From Cymodocea nodosa (lineage: Eukaryota > Streptophyta > Magnoliopsida > Alismatales > Cymodoceaceae), in NCBI GenBank assembly GCA_036874045.1, contig CM072339.1:7385501-7449500 (forward strand): 64,000 bases of DNA, given 5' to 3'. The position numbers and the translations under genes were made by a program. The notes under the pieces are model-generated. The model ran no database searches and was not told the origin of the DNA. It was given only the letters and a program-made list of their open reading frames with translations. Position 1 is the first letter of the stretch. The number at the start of each line of letters is the position of its first letter. Positions 23,104 through 34,034 of the stretch are shown here, piece by piece.

Positions 23104-23652
23104 TGTTCAAAATGAAAAAGTGCATAATATTAATGGTTAAATAATGGTTAATTGCATAATATTTAGCTTATCATATGAGAATTAAGCCATTATGTTATAA
23201 TTGCACTATTTTATGCTTTAATGAAAGAATCTGCATAATTTTAGGAAATTAGTGTTAATTAAGTATATTTCTGAACTGTTAATGAGTTACAAGCTTTTTA
23301 ATTCCTAAGTATCTAAATTGTCTATTATTTCGGAGAGTTATATTTCATGTACCAGACAGTTATGTTTTAAACGCTTAAAAAATATTTTATTATTTCCTAG
23401 AGTACACATGTTGAAACCTTAAAATACAACTTAAGTGGATTTTCGATAAGTTATCTACTAACTATCTAAAATGTGTTTGAGCATAGAGTAGTTAAGTTTG
23501 CAAGTTTCCGTAATATCTTTTTATCATAAAACTACTTGAGGACACGTGTCACATTCTAGGAACTTGACTTAAGTTATCTTTTGGAAGGTTAGGTACTAAT
23601 TATCCAAAATGCATATAAGTTTCGGATACTTATAGTTATAACTATCTGAAAC
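23104..23652 (+). repeat. Athila element D 3' LTR, U3 part only
   Basis: TGTTCAAAATGAAAAAGTGC and following sequence match the U3 of the other Athila LTRs, then break at 23652 into copia-1-family LTR. The rest is outside the window or lost. Confidence 0.8.
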
Positions 23653-23828
23653 TATTGAGTATTTTGTTTTGATGATGTGTGTTAAACAAATGTAATCATA
23701 TTTACTCAATTACTATTGTTTATGAAAGTAAATTAAAAACATTAATTAATATAGAAAAAGTTTACTGATATAAATACTTGTCTATAATGGATCTAAAATT
23801 ATACTAAGATAAATAACTAGTCGTTACA
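23653..23828 (+). repeat. Copia-1-family LTR fragment
   Basis: TATTGAGTATTTTGTTTTGA and about 175 bp in total match the U3 start of the 892 and 16253 LTRs. It is cut at 23828 by element B's LTR, so this was an older insertion into D's LTR. Confidence 0.8.
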
Positions 23829-24207
23829 TGTTTGGGTTGTAAAAGGCTAAATCAGAAAATTGGCTTGATTCTTTTATGCCTATATTAATAAATTCTCTTA
23901 GAAGTAAACAAACAACCATTCACATAAATTAGATATGAAGTGCAATTTGTATCTTAAACTATAAGTGCATAGTGTATATTGTATTTGTGTGCAAGTATAA
24001 GTTGATCCCACAAAGATTGAGTAAGAATTGTGTACTATTTCGATTTTTTATATTAGAGTTTATATGTGTTTAGTAAAGCATTCCGTTGAGTTAACTATAA
24101 CTCAACGGACTAACCTCGTGGACTTAAGTTAACTCCACGAACCTATTTTTCCAGTTAAATATGGTTATTTACAAAGGACTTTGGCCAACTATTGGGTGGT
24201 TCCATAG

Positions 24208-26829
24208 TGTAAGGAAATTTGTTGTATTTAGAATTAAAACACAAAAATCCCAAATTTTACATTTATAAATCGCAAGTGCACGGTACCTATTGTATTAAGC
24301 ATATGCAAGAGCAGGTCGATCCACAAGAAGCTTGTCTTAAACGAATTCAAGGAAATAAATGCTTAACAAAATATTCACATCACTAAAACCATGATAAAAA
24401 CTTTAATTACATATTAATAGGTAATAATTACATAAATACGATAAAGAGTTCAAGTATCGTCATAAATCCAAGAAGCTCCTAAGGTTAAACCTTAGGAAAC
24501 TCAAGAAAATTAATGAGTTTCGTCTCTGAAATTACAGAAATTAAGCTCAAATTTTAACTCTCCTTACATCCAACCTAGACATTGAAAAATCCAGAGAAAA
24601 TATTGGTTGGAAAGATCCTCGAGTTATCTTCAAAATGGCAGTAATTTCATAGACTAAATCATTATAAAAGTCTAGAAGTATTGGTTTTACTGACAGGGCG
24701 CAAAACCGTTATGTAAACTTTCCAAAAACGCACCTTTGGTGCAAAAATCATAACTCAATCAGAACTCCATGAATCCGGCTAAATCATAGGGCTTTGAACA
24801 AAGACTCGTACTACTAATATAGAAAGTTGACAGAACAGCTTTCCATAAAGTTTGCAGTGCAGGCAACACTTAGGCGTCGAGCACTGAAACTGGCAGCTGA
24901 ATAGGAATTCAAAACTGCCACGACCTCTGATAGAAAAAATCAAAAACCAATGAAATACATTCTAAAAAAAATACAAAATTTACATGGCTGTAATCTACAC
25001 GAAATTTCATACAAAATAGAATCAAGAAACATTAAAAAACTCTACCAAAAGCATCTTTTATGAAAGGAGTAAAGTAGGGCAGGATTCTGTTTGGCTAGAA
25101 TCCGGAACTACAAAAATCCGCTCCCTTCCTAACTTGTTCTCCGAAATCACAGAAAATATCTCTATTTATAATAACGATTTCTCCCAACATAGGAATTGAA
25201 AAATCATATAAAAATATGAACTCGAAAGGGTTTCAAGTTATCTAAAATTACACGGTTATTTTACAGTCTAAATCGTCTTCAATTGAAAATAATTTTAAGC
25301 TCTAGTAAGGAGCGCAAAATGATCTTGAAATAATGAAAAACGCGCACTCACATTAAAAACTTGATAACTTTATCAATTATTCATTAAAATCTATGAAATC
25401 ACTGTTGAACGAAAGTAGACTTATCAATCTAATAAAACCAATTTACAGATCTTAAAAACATACTTTACAGAGGGAGAAATCGCATTAGAAATTTCTGTAA
25501 AACTACTGATTGAAAATGTGATTTCAAACTGAGAATACACTCTTCGTATAAAATGGAAAAATCAAACCAAACATGCTCGAAAAATTAAACAAAGTATATA
25601 GAAAGAATTGTCTTTTATTTCTCTACAAAACAAAATTAATAATCGATGAAAAACATTGAGAAAAACTCGATTTACAAAGAAAACAACACAAGGAAAGTTC
25701 TATCTTTACAGTAAACGAACACCTTGACTACATGTATTCACATATCTACACGAAAATCATTCATTTTCAGAGGCAAGTTTCATTAAACAAACTAAGAGTT
25801 TTACAACATAAAAATGAAGATTATACTACTAAAAATAAACCTAAACATGCAAAGACATATGCAATACACAAACAACATCAAACACAATGGTAAGACACAA
25901 CATATGCAAACATAATGTTAGTTTTTTTTTTGGACAACCCACTCCAAGTTATACCTTTAAATCTCCAACACTTTGAAGTAAGCTCCTAAAGTTGGCCTCC
26001 CTCACATCCTCAAGACCCCAACATGGCCCACCACACCACATTTTCCTCTTGAAATACTAAGGGGCTTTAAGATTTCACCAAAGGATGAAGGCAACAAGCT
26101 TCCTTCTCATGGACGTCCACCAACCATGCCCTAGTTGGCTCCTTCCTTGCTTTCTCCACGCATATCACCTCCAAACTAGATGAAGAGGCCTCTCTACAAG
26201 AGGTTCCTACTGTCCTCCACGCAAGAAAGTTGTACACCGAAGAAGAATGGTAGTTGCACCCAACAAAATCACCTTCTATGCATCCACGTCCTTCCTTGGA
26301 GCTTCCACGAACACGCCTCCCTTGGGTCCAACTTGCTCTCTCCACGCACCACCGAAATCAGCAACACCGAAGAGGAAGTGACTTGCTTCCAAGGAGCTTT
26401 GGCTGCCGGTAATCCAAGGAGAAGAAGGAGCCACGTTTTTGCTTGGAGAGGAGAAGACAAAACCTAGTTTTGGGTTGTCCTTCCCTTTAAATAGACTTGG
26501 TAGTTGATCTCTTCCTTGGTAGATCCAACGGTTGAGATTCATCCATCTTATTTCCTTTAGATAACCTTTAAAACTTAAGTAAACAAATTAAAATATAAAA
26601 AGAATAAAACATCTAAGTAAATAATCACTATTCCTTCCCATGATCATTAAGTTAATAATCAACAAAAGGGCGAAGTTGTGCAAATTTAAGTCATTAAATC
26701 CCATAATCATGCATACTCATGTAAATGCCTATGTGATGATATTTCAATTATAATCGTGCATTATTTAACATTTAAGTCATAAGAAGCACAAATAATATCA
26801 CATAAAAATGCACAATTTTACTCCTTACA
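24208..26829 (-). mobile_element. Solo LTR of a second Athila-like family
   Basis: 2622 bp with terminal inverted repeats TGTAAGGA/TCCTTACA and a perfect CATAG duplication (24203-24207 and 26830-26834). A GCAAGTGCAC...GCAGGTCGATCC block near its left end resembles the conserved Athila U5 motif in minus orientation. The rest is unlike the other Athila LTRs here. The block at about 25920-26560 is GC-richer than its surroundings and holds only short overlapping frames on both strands. Confidence 0.8.
26484..26494 (-). promoter_or_regulatory. TATA box of the second-family solo LTR
   Basis: Minus-strand CTATTTAAAGG, followed downstream by the GC-richer putative leader. Position fits a U3/R boundary. 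Confidence 0.45.
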
Positions 26830-28398
26830 CATAGAATGTAAATAACATCAATTAAGCTCTTTAATGTTAGTTAATATTAGATTTATCATTAAACTACACT
26901 AACATTCGAATATTTCAAATAGTATCCTTTAAAATCTTTAAGTATCTGGGACAATTCAATTTCAATAAACTATAAAACTATTTTCTATTTTCTGAATCAA
27001 ACAAACATAAAACATTCAAAATACTGATAATGATAATATTAATCACGATACAAAGGAAACAATACAACACTTTAATACTGAATGCAAACACATATACATT
27101 GTTGTTTTTGGTATTTTTTTTTTGATATGTTCCTAAAGATGAGTGAAAGGTGAAATGTAAAAATCTTTATCGATAGTAAAAACTTCCATCACTATATGCG
27201 ACGTGATTACACCACTGAAAATTTAATCACTTACAATCTTGCCTCCTCTCCTTATAGAATCGCGAATCAAGAATTGTAAAATGAGCTCCTCTTCAACATA
27301 CTAGCATCAACCTGAAACCAAGGCTAGAAGCTTTACGATCTCCTGATATATAAGTTGGTGCTTAGTGAAAATGACTTCCCTTCTTGCGATGCGATCACTC
27401 CTCAGAATGGTTGTTAGTCACCGTGTTTGGCTCGAAATCGACCTGACATCCAGAAAGTATCCTCACAGACCTTCGATGGTTAGCGATTTTGGTGGTGGTG
27501 TAGCGATTTTCGCGATTTTGGTTAGCGATAGTTAGCGTGGTTCTCCTCCTACACACCCACTTTTCGTCTTTCTCCTCTTCTTTTATATTTCTTTCAGTAG
27601 TAACTGCTTCTACTTAAATGATCGGTTGGATTTCCTTCATTCATATCAACGATAGTGATTTCTTCTTCATTCCATGAGTGAATTCCTACGTGAAACGAGC
27701 AATCGTGGTTTTCCTTTCAATTTCTTGTTTCTACAACTGCTATAGTGGCATATTAGAAAATATATGGTCTATGGAGTTACAGATAACTCAATGGCCTTAC
27801 TTCATTGATTTAACTATAAAACACGTGCAATAAAGAAATAACGAGTTCAAATGTTTCGGATAGTCACAACGATAAGTATTCAAAATGTATGTATATTTCG
27901 GATAGTTAGCACCTAACCTTCTGAAAGATAACTTAAGTCAAGTTTCCAAATCGTGACACATGTCAGATAGTTTTATGATAAAAAGATATTACAGATACTT
28001 ACACACCTAACTAACTAATGCTTAGATACATTTCGAATAGTTAGCAAATAACTTACCAAAAATCTACTTAAGTCATGCATTAAGGTTACAACACGTGTAT
28101 TCTAGGAAATAATAAAATATTCTTTAAGCGTTTAAAACATAACTGTCCGATACATGCAATATAACTCTCTGAAATAATAGAAAATTCAGAGACATAAGAA
28201 TTTTAAAGCTTGTAACTTACCAACAATTCAGAAATGTACTTAATTAACATTAATTTCCTGAATTTATACAGATTCTTTCATTAAAGCATATAACAATGCA
28301 ATTATAACATAATGGCTTAATGCTCATATGATAAGCTAAATATTATGTAATTAACCATCATTTAACTATTAATATTATGCACTTTTTCATTCTGAACA

Positions 28399-28413
28399 CT
28401 TCCCCCATACTAA
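28399..28413 (-). other. Polypurine tract, element B
   Basis: Minus-strand TTAGTATGGGGGAAG adjoining the LTR U3 start. Confidence 0.85.
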
Positions 28414-30153
28414 GATCTAACTAGTTGGTCTTTCTAAAGTGCTAAAACTAATTCTTCATTTTGTATCTTCAGAATACATAAATTAGATTACCATATAGAT
28501 ATTCTGTATTTTTCAATAATCTATTTTTACATTGTTTTCTCCTCTTCAACCTGCAAATATATTTAAAACATATGTAAATTATATACAAAATATATTAGCA
28601 TGACATAGGTGGTAATTATATTATCATTTTTTTTCTTCTTTTGAACATCTGTTATCTTGAATTTTCCAATATGATTTCCATAATAAATTTCAACAACATA
28701 TGAAACAAAACACAATCCAATTCAATATGATTAAAACAAGTAGAATAATGAATTGTATCTCAAATAAACAACTTCAAAAGTCTATTCTAGATTCATACTT
28801 TAGCAATCTTAGATAATAGAAAATATACTTGATTCAAAAGATATATGTATTTCACAAAACACTTTTATCTTTTTAGAATAGTATATGCATATTTGTACTT
28901 TAAAAGTTAATTTGAAAAGCTTGAATCATACAAGAGCTTTCTAGTGTACCCATGTATCGAGCTTTCAGTTAACAATCCCAAATCTGATCAGGATCTTAGG
29001 TTGCTAGATTTAAAGAGTCCTTTTTCAGGTCAACAATCCTTACATACCTATCTACTCAAGTACAAAAAGCTTGTGATCAAACAAGTCAATAAAATCTCAA
29101 AGTTTTTCTCTTTTTTTCTTTTTTTTTCTTTTCAACACATTATATATACATATTTCATTAATACAAATGCAATAAAACACAAATCTCATATAATCCTGCT
29201 TCTATAATTCACTGAAAATATGAATCCATATAAATAAGCTCATGCTTTTGCTGTAGTTTAATAAGATTTACACATAAATCATTCTACAAGTTTAATCAAT
29301 CAAATTAAATGTATCCTTGATCATATGCATCTCATTTAATTCAATAATCAACATTTCAACTCTTTCAGGATTTCAAATCATTTATTGAGTTTCAGTTAAG
29401 GATTTTGATTTCTTTTAAAATCGTGAAATTGTTAAACTCATAAAATTCAGCAAAACATAAGATACTATATCCAGATTTGTATAAGAGTAAAATTTTGTAG
29501 CATCTTATATAAAATTCTAAATATAACATTCAAGCAGTTATAGTTCTTAAAAATTTGACAGTCTTAGTTATCAGATAGTTACAACAAATTCATAAAAAAT
29601 TTTCAATTTCCACAGAACTTTGCAGCACCATTCTAATTCTTCTAATTAACAAAATTCCTTGGCTTTTAATCTAATTACCTCCCCCCATACCTACATTTTG
29701 CATTGTCTTCAATGTAAAAAATTTTACAGTAAATACAGTAATTATAGCAGGCATGAATATTGTTTCGTTGACTTGACACCTAACTCAATGAACTTAATTC
29801 ATTGAGTTAATGAATAACTCTACGAACTGAGTTTAAATGTAAATTCAGGGTAAGTAATCAATTACATACCTTGTTCTTTTGTATCTCTTTCAATATCTTC
29901 TGACTTTTGATTCTGAAAAACTTTTCATTCACAAATAAAAGCAAAATATATAATAAAATAACATTTAACAACAAAACATAAATTGTTAAATTAGTGTCTT
30001 ATGTGAAACCTAGGCTCTTATGTCTTTGGTGGCTCATAAGCAAGCTAGTTGGTTTCCTAGAATAGATACCAACAAACTAGATTGATATATATTTTTTTTT
30101 TTTCTAAACATAAATGCAAAATACACACAACATTAAAAGTACAAAATCACAGT
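28414..30153 (-). other. Element B 3' untranslated region
   Basis: About 1.7 kb between the F-box stop and the polypurine tract, colinear with D, A and C. It carries a second purine tract (minus TATGGGGGGAGG near 29685-29697), a GAGTTA/TAACTC inverted repeat at about 29766-29835, an antisense 87-codon frame at 28944-29207, and an imperfect CTAGTTGG/CCAACAAACTAG hairpin near 30045-30085 just after the F-box gene. Confidence 0.65.
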
Positions 30154-31293
30154 TTAAGAACATGATTGAAAAGTTGTGACAAATGGAATAAATGTGTCAG
30201 TCCAAGCAAACTTTTTAGGCATAATTCTCCATGCTATTAATTCTATTTTAATGTAGTCCACTCTCTTTTTTAACTTGTAAACTTGTAGTATGTTATCAAT
30301 ACTAAATATAAGTGTATCACCATTAATAAATTGAAATGTAGAAAGGGATCCTTTTCTGTTCCAAGATAATGAAGTTGTTTCTATTTCTACAAATAATTCA
30401 ATATATTCCTCTTCCCATTTCCATTCATTTAGGTCTTTCATAATCCATATTTGAAATTTCATTAATTCATCCCACCATCTTATCAGACATAAAGTAGGAT
30501 CATCATATTCATTATACCACATTCCTAATTGAATTTTATCATGTTCTATAGACGGTGGTTGAGTTATATCACTTGGTATAGGCAATATTTCTATAAAGTT
30601 ATCATCATAACTGCTTATGCTTACTATGTATAAATCAAATCTAAATGCAATTGATATATCTGTGACTAGATATATATATCCATCAAGTATGACATGTATA
30701 TTGTTAATTAATGTTTTTTGTCCTAGATATTTCATAGTATTTTTAGTCCAAGATCTATTCAAAAAATTATACACACTTAAACATAAATCATCATCCCAAT
30801 TTCTAGTTGGTCTCCAATAATACAATTTTTTCAGAATGGTTGAATTTTTATCAGAAAAGATTAATGCTGACCCACAATTTTCAATTGGTACTTCAAATCT
30901 ATTAGGCCTTCCTATATTCCATTCTTCTCTAGTGATAGGATTTCTAATCAAAATATCAGGTAACAGAATTGCATACCTTGGTTTGGTTTTGTAAATAATT
31001 AATCCTTCATCTATCCCTATAATATGATCTATTCCTTCTAATGTATTGGGTGGAATTCCAGTAGTTTCTTCCATATATAAATATTCATAGCTGATTGAAC
31101 TACGATTAAATGACTTCCTTAAAAATCCATCTCTAATCTTAGTCATTTTTGCAGCTTGTAGTCCATGAAAATATTTTTCTCTAACACATTTTTTAATTTC
31201 CTTCGACACACAACACAATCTGCATAGATCTTTAGCTAATAGGTTACTCAGTACTTCCCTCAGTGCATCTAGTGGTAATTTCATCAATTCCAT
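30154..31293 (-). CDS. F-box protein carried by Athila element B (open)
   Basis: 379 codons from ATG 31293 to TAA; an in-frame ATG 16 codons upstream (31341) could extend it, but 31293 matches the other two copies. Residues 1-45 form an F-box: LPLDALREVLSNLLAKDLCRL followed by CCVSKEIK, the Skp1-binding motif of SCF ubiquitin ligases. Residues about 110-135 (ILIRNPITREEWNIGRP) and about 275-315 (LCLIRWWDELMKFQIWIMKD) resemble F-box-associated (FBA) domains that recruit substrates. No transmembrane or signal segment is evident. It lies between the relocated gag core and the 3' LTR. No frameshift or stop, unlike adjacent gag. Substrate unknown. The F-box call is confident; its function in the element is inference. 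Confidence 0.85.
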   Translation of the reverse strand: MELMKLPLDALREVLSNLLAKDLCRLCCVSKEIKKCVREKYFHGLQAAKMTKIRDGFLRKSFNRSSISYEYLYMEETTGIPPNTLEGIDHIIGIDEGLIIYKTKPRYAILLPDILIRNPITREEWNIGRPNRFEVPIENCGSALIFSDKNSTILKKLYYWRPTRNWDDDLCLSVYNFLNRSWTKNTMKYLGQKTLINNIHVILDGYIYLVTDISIAFRFDLYIVSISSYDDNFIEILPIPSDITQPPSIEHDKIQLGMWYNEYDDPTLCLIRWWDELMKFQIWIMKDLNEWKWEEEYIELFVEIETTSLSWNRKGSLSTFQFINGDTLIFSIDNILQVYKLKKRVDYIKIELIAWRIMPKKFAWTDTFIPFVTTFQSCS

Positions 31294-31304
31294 CTGTTGT
31301 GATT

Positions 31305-31355
31305 CTGTAAAAACAAAATTTAGCAAAGATAAAATTAACATAGCTACTTACATAC
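31305..31355 (-). promoter_or_regulatory. Splice-site-like pair before the F-box gene (element B)
   Basis: On the minus strand TTTTTACAG ends 11 nt before the F-box ATG, and GAGG/GTATGTAAGT lies 51 bp upstream. The spacing is short for a plant intron, so the acceptor may instead pair with a distant donor such as the GTAAGT in the LTR leader. Element C has the same pair (59219-59275); in A both sites are degraded. Confidence 0.35.
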
Positions 31356-31371
31356 CCTCGTGGCGTTAGGT

Positions 31372-31415
31372 CATAACTCAATGGACTAAGTTCGTTGAGT
31401 TAAGTAATAACTCTA
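31372..31415 (-). repeat. Inverted repeat between gag core and F-box (element B)
   Basis: TAACTCAATGGACTAAGTTC with GTTGAGTTA forms an imperfect hairpin at the gene boundary. Counterparts at 41680-41740 (A) and 59282-59335 (C). Confidence 0.6.
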
Positions 31416-31505
31416 CGATATTACTAACTATAATTAATCTTACACATTTTCTTTTTAAATTTTTCTATTTACTATATTATACATAATTGTTTCAATTATA
31501 CTGCT

Positions 31506-32853
31506 TCATTCAGTTTCCCTCCCAAAGGAGGTATCAATTTCATTAACAGTTCTATTAACAGGATTAGGCACTACTTACATTGGCAATCCTCCTCTAGGTC
31601 TAACTTCTATTGATTCCTTTTATCTAGGGGGTATATTTCTATTCATATTAAGATTTTGAATGGCAGCATTTCCAAATACAAGATCTAGACGATTATTTAA
31701 TTGTTGAATTATCTTTTCTAACTTCTCTATTCTAAATCCTTGTTCAACTAATGCTTCATAACTTATATTTTTGTCATTTATATTTTCTCCTCCTTGAAAA
31801 TTGTTATTTCTCCAAGATAAGTTCGTGTGATTTCTCCAATTAGGGTTATAAGAATTTCCAAAGTTATCTTTCTGGTTTCTAGCATAAATAATATCTAAGT
31901 CATTAATATTTGCATTCTTTTCTACTAGTTTTTGATTTAATGATAACTCTTCTATTTTCTTTGTTAACTTAGTTAATTTAACTTCAAGCATAGTGCTTGA
32001 ATCTATTTCATGCATTCCCTCGGCAATATTCTTTTATCTATAATAGCTTCAACCAAATTTTCCCATTGTGTAGTTCTTTTTGCAAAGTTTTCTAAGTATG
32101 GCTATGCTTCTTCACTACATAGTTTTAAAAATCCATTCTAACATGTAGATTCTAATGAAGATTTAGTTGAAACATCTATGCCTTCATAAATTATACCTAT
32201 TAATTGTGTTTTACTCATTGCATGATGTAGACATTGAGTTAGTAAATCTTTAAATCTTTCAAAATATTTCCAAAATGATTCTCCTTGTTTTTGGCTACAC
32301 ATTAGTATTTCCTTTTTCTTTTTAATCGTTTGATGTGTTGGATAATATTTTTCCAGAAAAATAGAGCAAAATTCAGTCCATGTATAAATTGAATCAGGCA
32401 ATAGAGTATATAACCATCTCTTAGCTGTGTCTTCTAAAGCAAAAGAAATATATCTAAGTTTAATAGCATCAATACTCATGTTCGGCATTTTCATCATTTG
32501 ACAAACTTCGTTAAATTCTCTAAGGAAATAATAGGCATCTTCTCTTTCTAATCCATGAAAGTGTGGCAATTGACTAATATAATTAGATTTCAATTCAAAC
32601 CTATCTCCCTCAAAATTTTGCAATCAAATACATGAAGGTTTATCAACTCATTCAGGATATAGAATTTTCCCTAATGGTTTTCTATTGGAGCAATCATATC
32701 TTCGTTCTCCTTTAAAGAAAGGTTAGCTACACCCCTAAGGATTTCGTTAAAGTCCAATTCAGAAAATATTTTAGTACGCCTCTATGTTGAATAATCTTGT
32801 ATAAGTGTTCTTACTAATCGTTTAGTGCTAGGAGAACAAATCCATGTGCTCAT
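31506..32853 (-). pseudogene. Relocated gag core, element B
   Basis: From ATG 32853. It matches the Retrotrans_gag family as found in Athila: LPHFHGLEREDAYYFLREF, then DTAKRWLYTLLPDSIYTWTE, LEKYYPTH, SFWKYFERFKDLLTQC, and a C-terminal NPNWRNHTNLSWRNNN block with a coiled coil. It is downstream of integrase and the acidic ORF and upstream of the F-box gene. It has no zinc knuckle. At least two frameshifts (near 32630 and 32030) and stops disable it. Confidence 0.85.
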
Positions 32854-33860
32854 AAACTCTTAACATAAAGTAAAATAGCAGAAAATTAATTACATACCAG
32901 ACTAATGCTTTGTTTTCAATAAGTAGTTGTTGACAGATGAAGTTGAATCAGCTACTTCTCCTTCCAATTCCCCAACGAATTTTCTTTTCTTTCCTTAAGT
33001 GTTGGTATCTCGTAAATAACATTCTATTCTATATTTATAATAAACATCTATAAGGTAAATGAATTTCGTTGCAAGAACGTGTCTTGTAACGTGTAGTATG
33101 GTTCCTATTTTTATGGATACGTGTTCCACTTTTAATTTCAAATTTCCGTAACCACTAAACCTACAAAGTTTCATTCGTGGCTAAAAGAATAACTGTTTAT
33201 CTTAATCCACAAACTAACCTTGTTGAGTTACAGTTAACTCTACGGACTAGCTTCGGTTACTATTTCTAACTCAACAAACTAATCTTGTTGAGTTACAGCT
33301 AACTCAACGGACTAGCTTCGTCGCCTATTTGCTAACTCCATGGACTAACCTTGTTGAGTTATAGTTAACTCAACGGAGTGACCTTATATTTTATTATTGA
33401 CCTCATGGAGTTAAGGTTAACTCAACGGACTTACTTCGTTGAGTTAACACTTAGCAAATTTCTAAAACTTACTCTTCGTATTAACTTCTATGTTTTTGTT
33501 CTCCTCCTACATTTTGTCAACTTAAATAAAGTTAAATATATGTCAGTAATGTAGTGTTCCAATTTAAACTCATTTAAATCTGAACATTATATGCATATTT
33601 AACTTACAATTTATTTCCTGTTATGCAGAAGTTACATTTTACTTTTCAACATGCAGATATATGCAAGCATTAACCAATTATCATGCATTTAATCATGTCC
33701 TTCATAAAATTGTAAACTTTTAAATAGTCTTGCACATCTTTAAACAATTACATAATATTCAATACAATTCTCAATTAAATCATTCATATGCAAACACGAA
33801 TTCAAAAATATCTGAAATTCAAACATTCATTTATATAAATAGTTACATTTACATATAGTT
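32854..33860 (-). promoter_or_regulatory. Spacer before gag core: inverted-repeat cluster and TATA (element B)
   Basis: Noncoding. 33200-33460 holds at least six GTTGAGTTA/TAACTCAAC half-sites arranged as hairpins. Nearer the gene, minus-strand TTATAAATAT (33031-33040) resembles a TATA box about 180 nt before the gag-core ATG. The same layout recurs in element C. It may be an internal promoter. Confidence 0.45.
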
Positions 33861-34034
33861 AGATATTTTTTCAATACAAGTAGATGAACATTTAGTCCTT
33901 TTTCCTAAGTTCATCTACTTCCTTCTAGAGCTTTTCTAGTTGTTGCTAGATATTTTTTCAATACAAGTAGATGAACATTTAGTCATTTTTCCTAAGTTCA
34001 TCTACTTCCTTCTAGAGCTTTTCTAGTTGTTGCT
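33861..34034. repeat. 87-bp tandem duplication
   Basis: 33861-33947 and 33948-34034 are near-identical direct copies covering the C-terminal end of the acidic ORF. Element C has a single copy. Confidence 0.8.

Larger units (their letters stand above)
23829..28398 (-). repeat. Athila element B 3' LTR, interrupted
   Basis: Minus-oriented LTR: left edge TGTTTGGGTTG (U5 end), right edge ...TTCTGAACA (U3 start) followed by the polypurine tract. About 1.94 kb without the insertion at 24208-26829. It contains the GGATCGAC-type motif near 24000 and GTTGAGTTAACTATAACTCA repeats near 24083-24105. Confidence 0.85.

Noticed and set aside
26067-26542. Overlapping short frames on both strands in the GC-richer block
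   Set aside because: They overlap each other in several frames, have no recognisable domain and lie within a solo LTR.
23829-28398. Target-site duplication for element B
   Set aside because: The left flank is visible but the outer right end of the B/C array is outside the window or replaced, so no duplication could be verified.
31506-32853. Gag core plus F-box as a separate small non-autonomous element nested 3' of pol
   Set aside because: I see no LTR or primer site between the acidic ORF and the gag core, and the order is the same in B and C. It remains the main alternative to a relocated gag and is covered by the check given for that finding.
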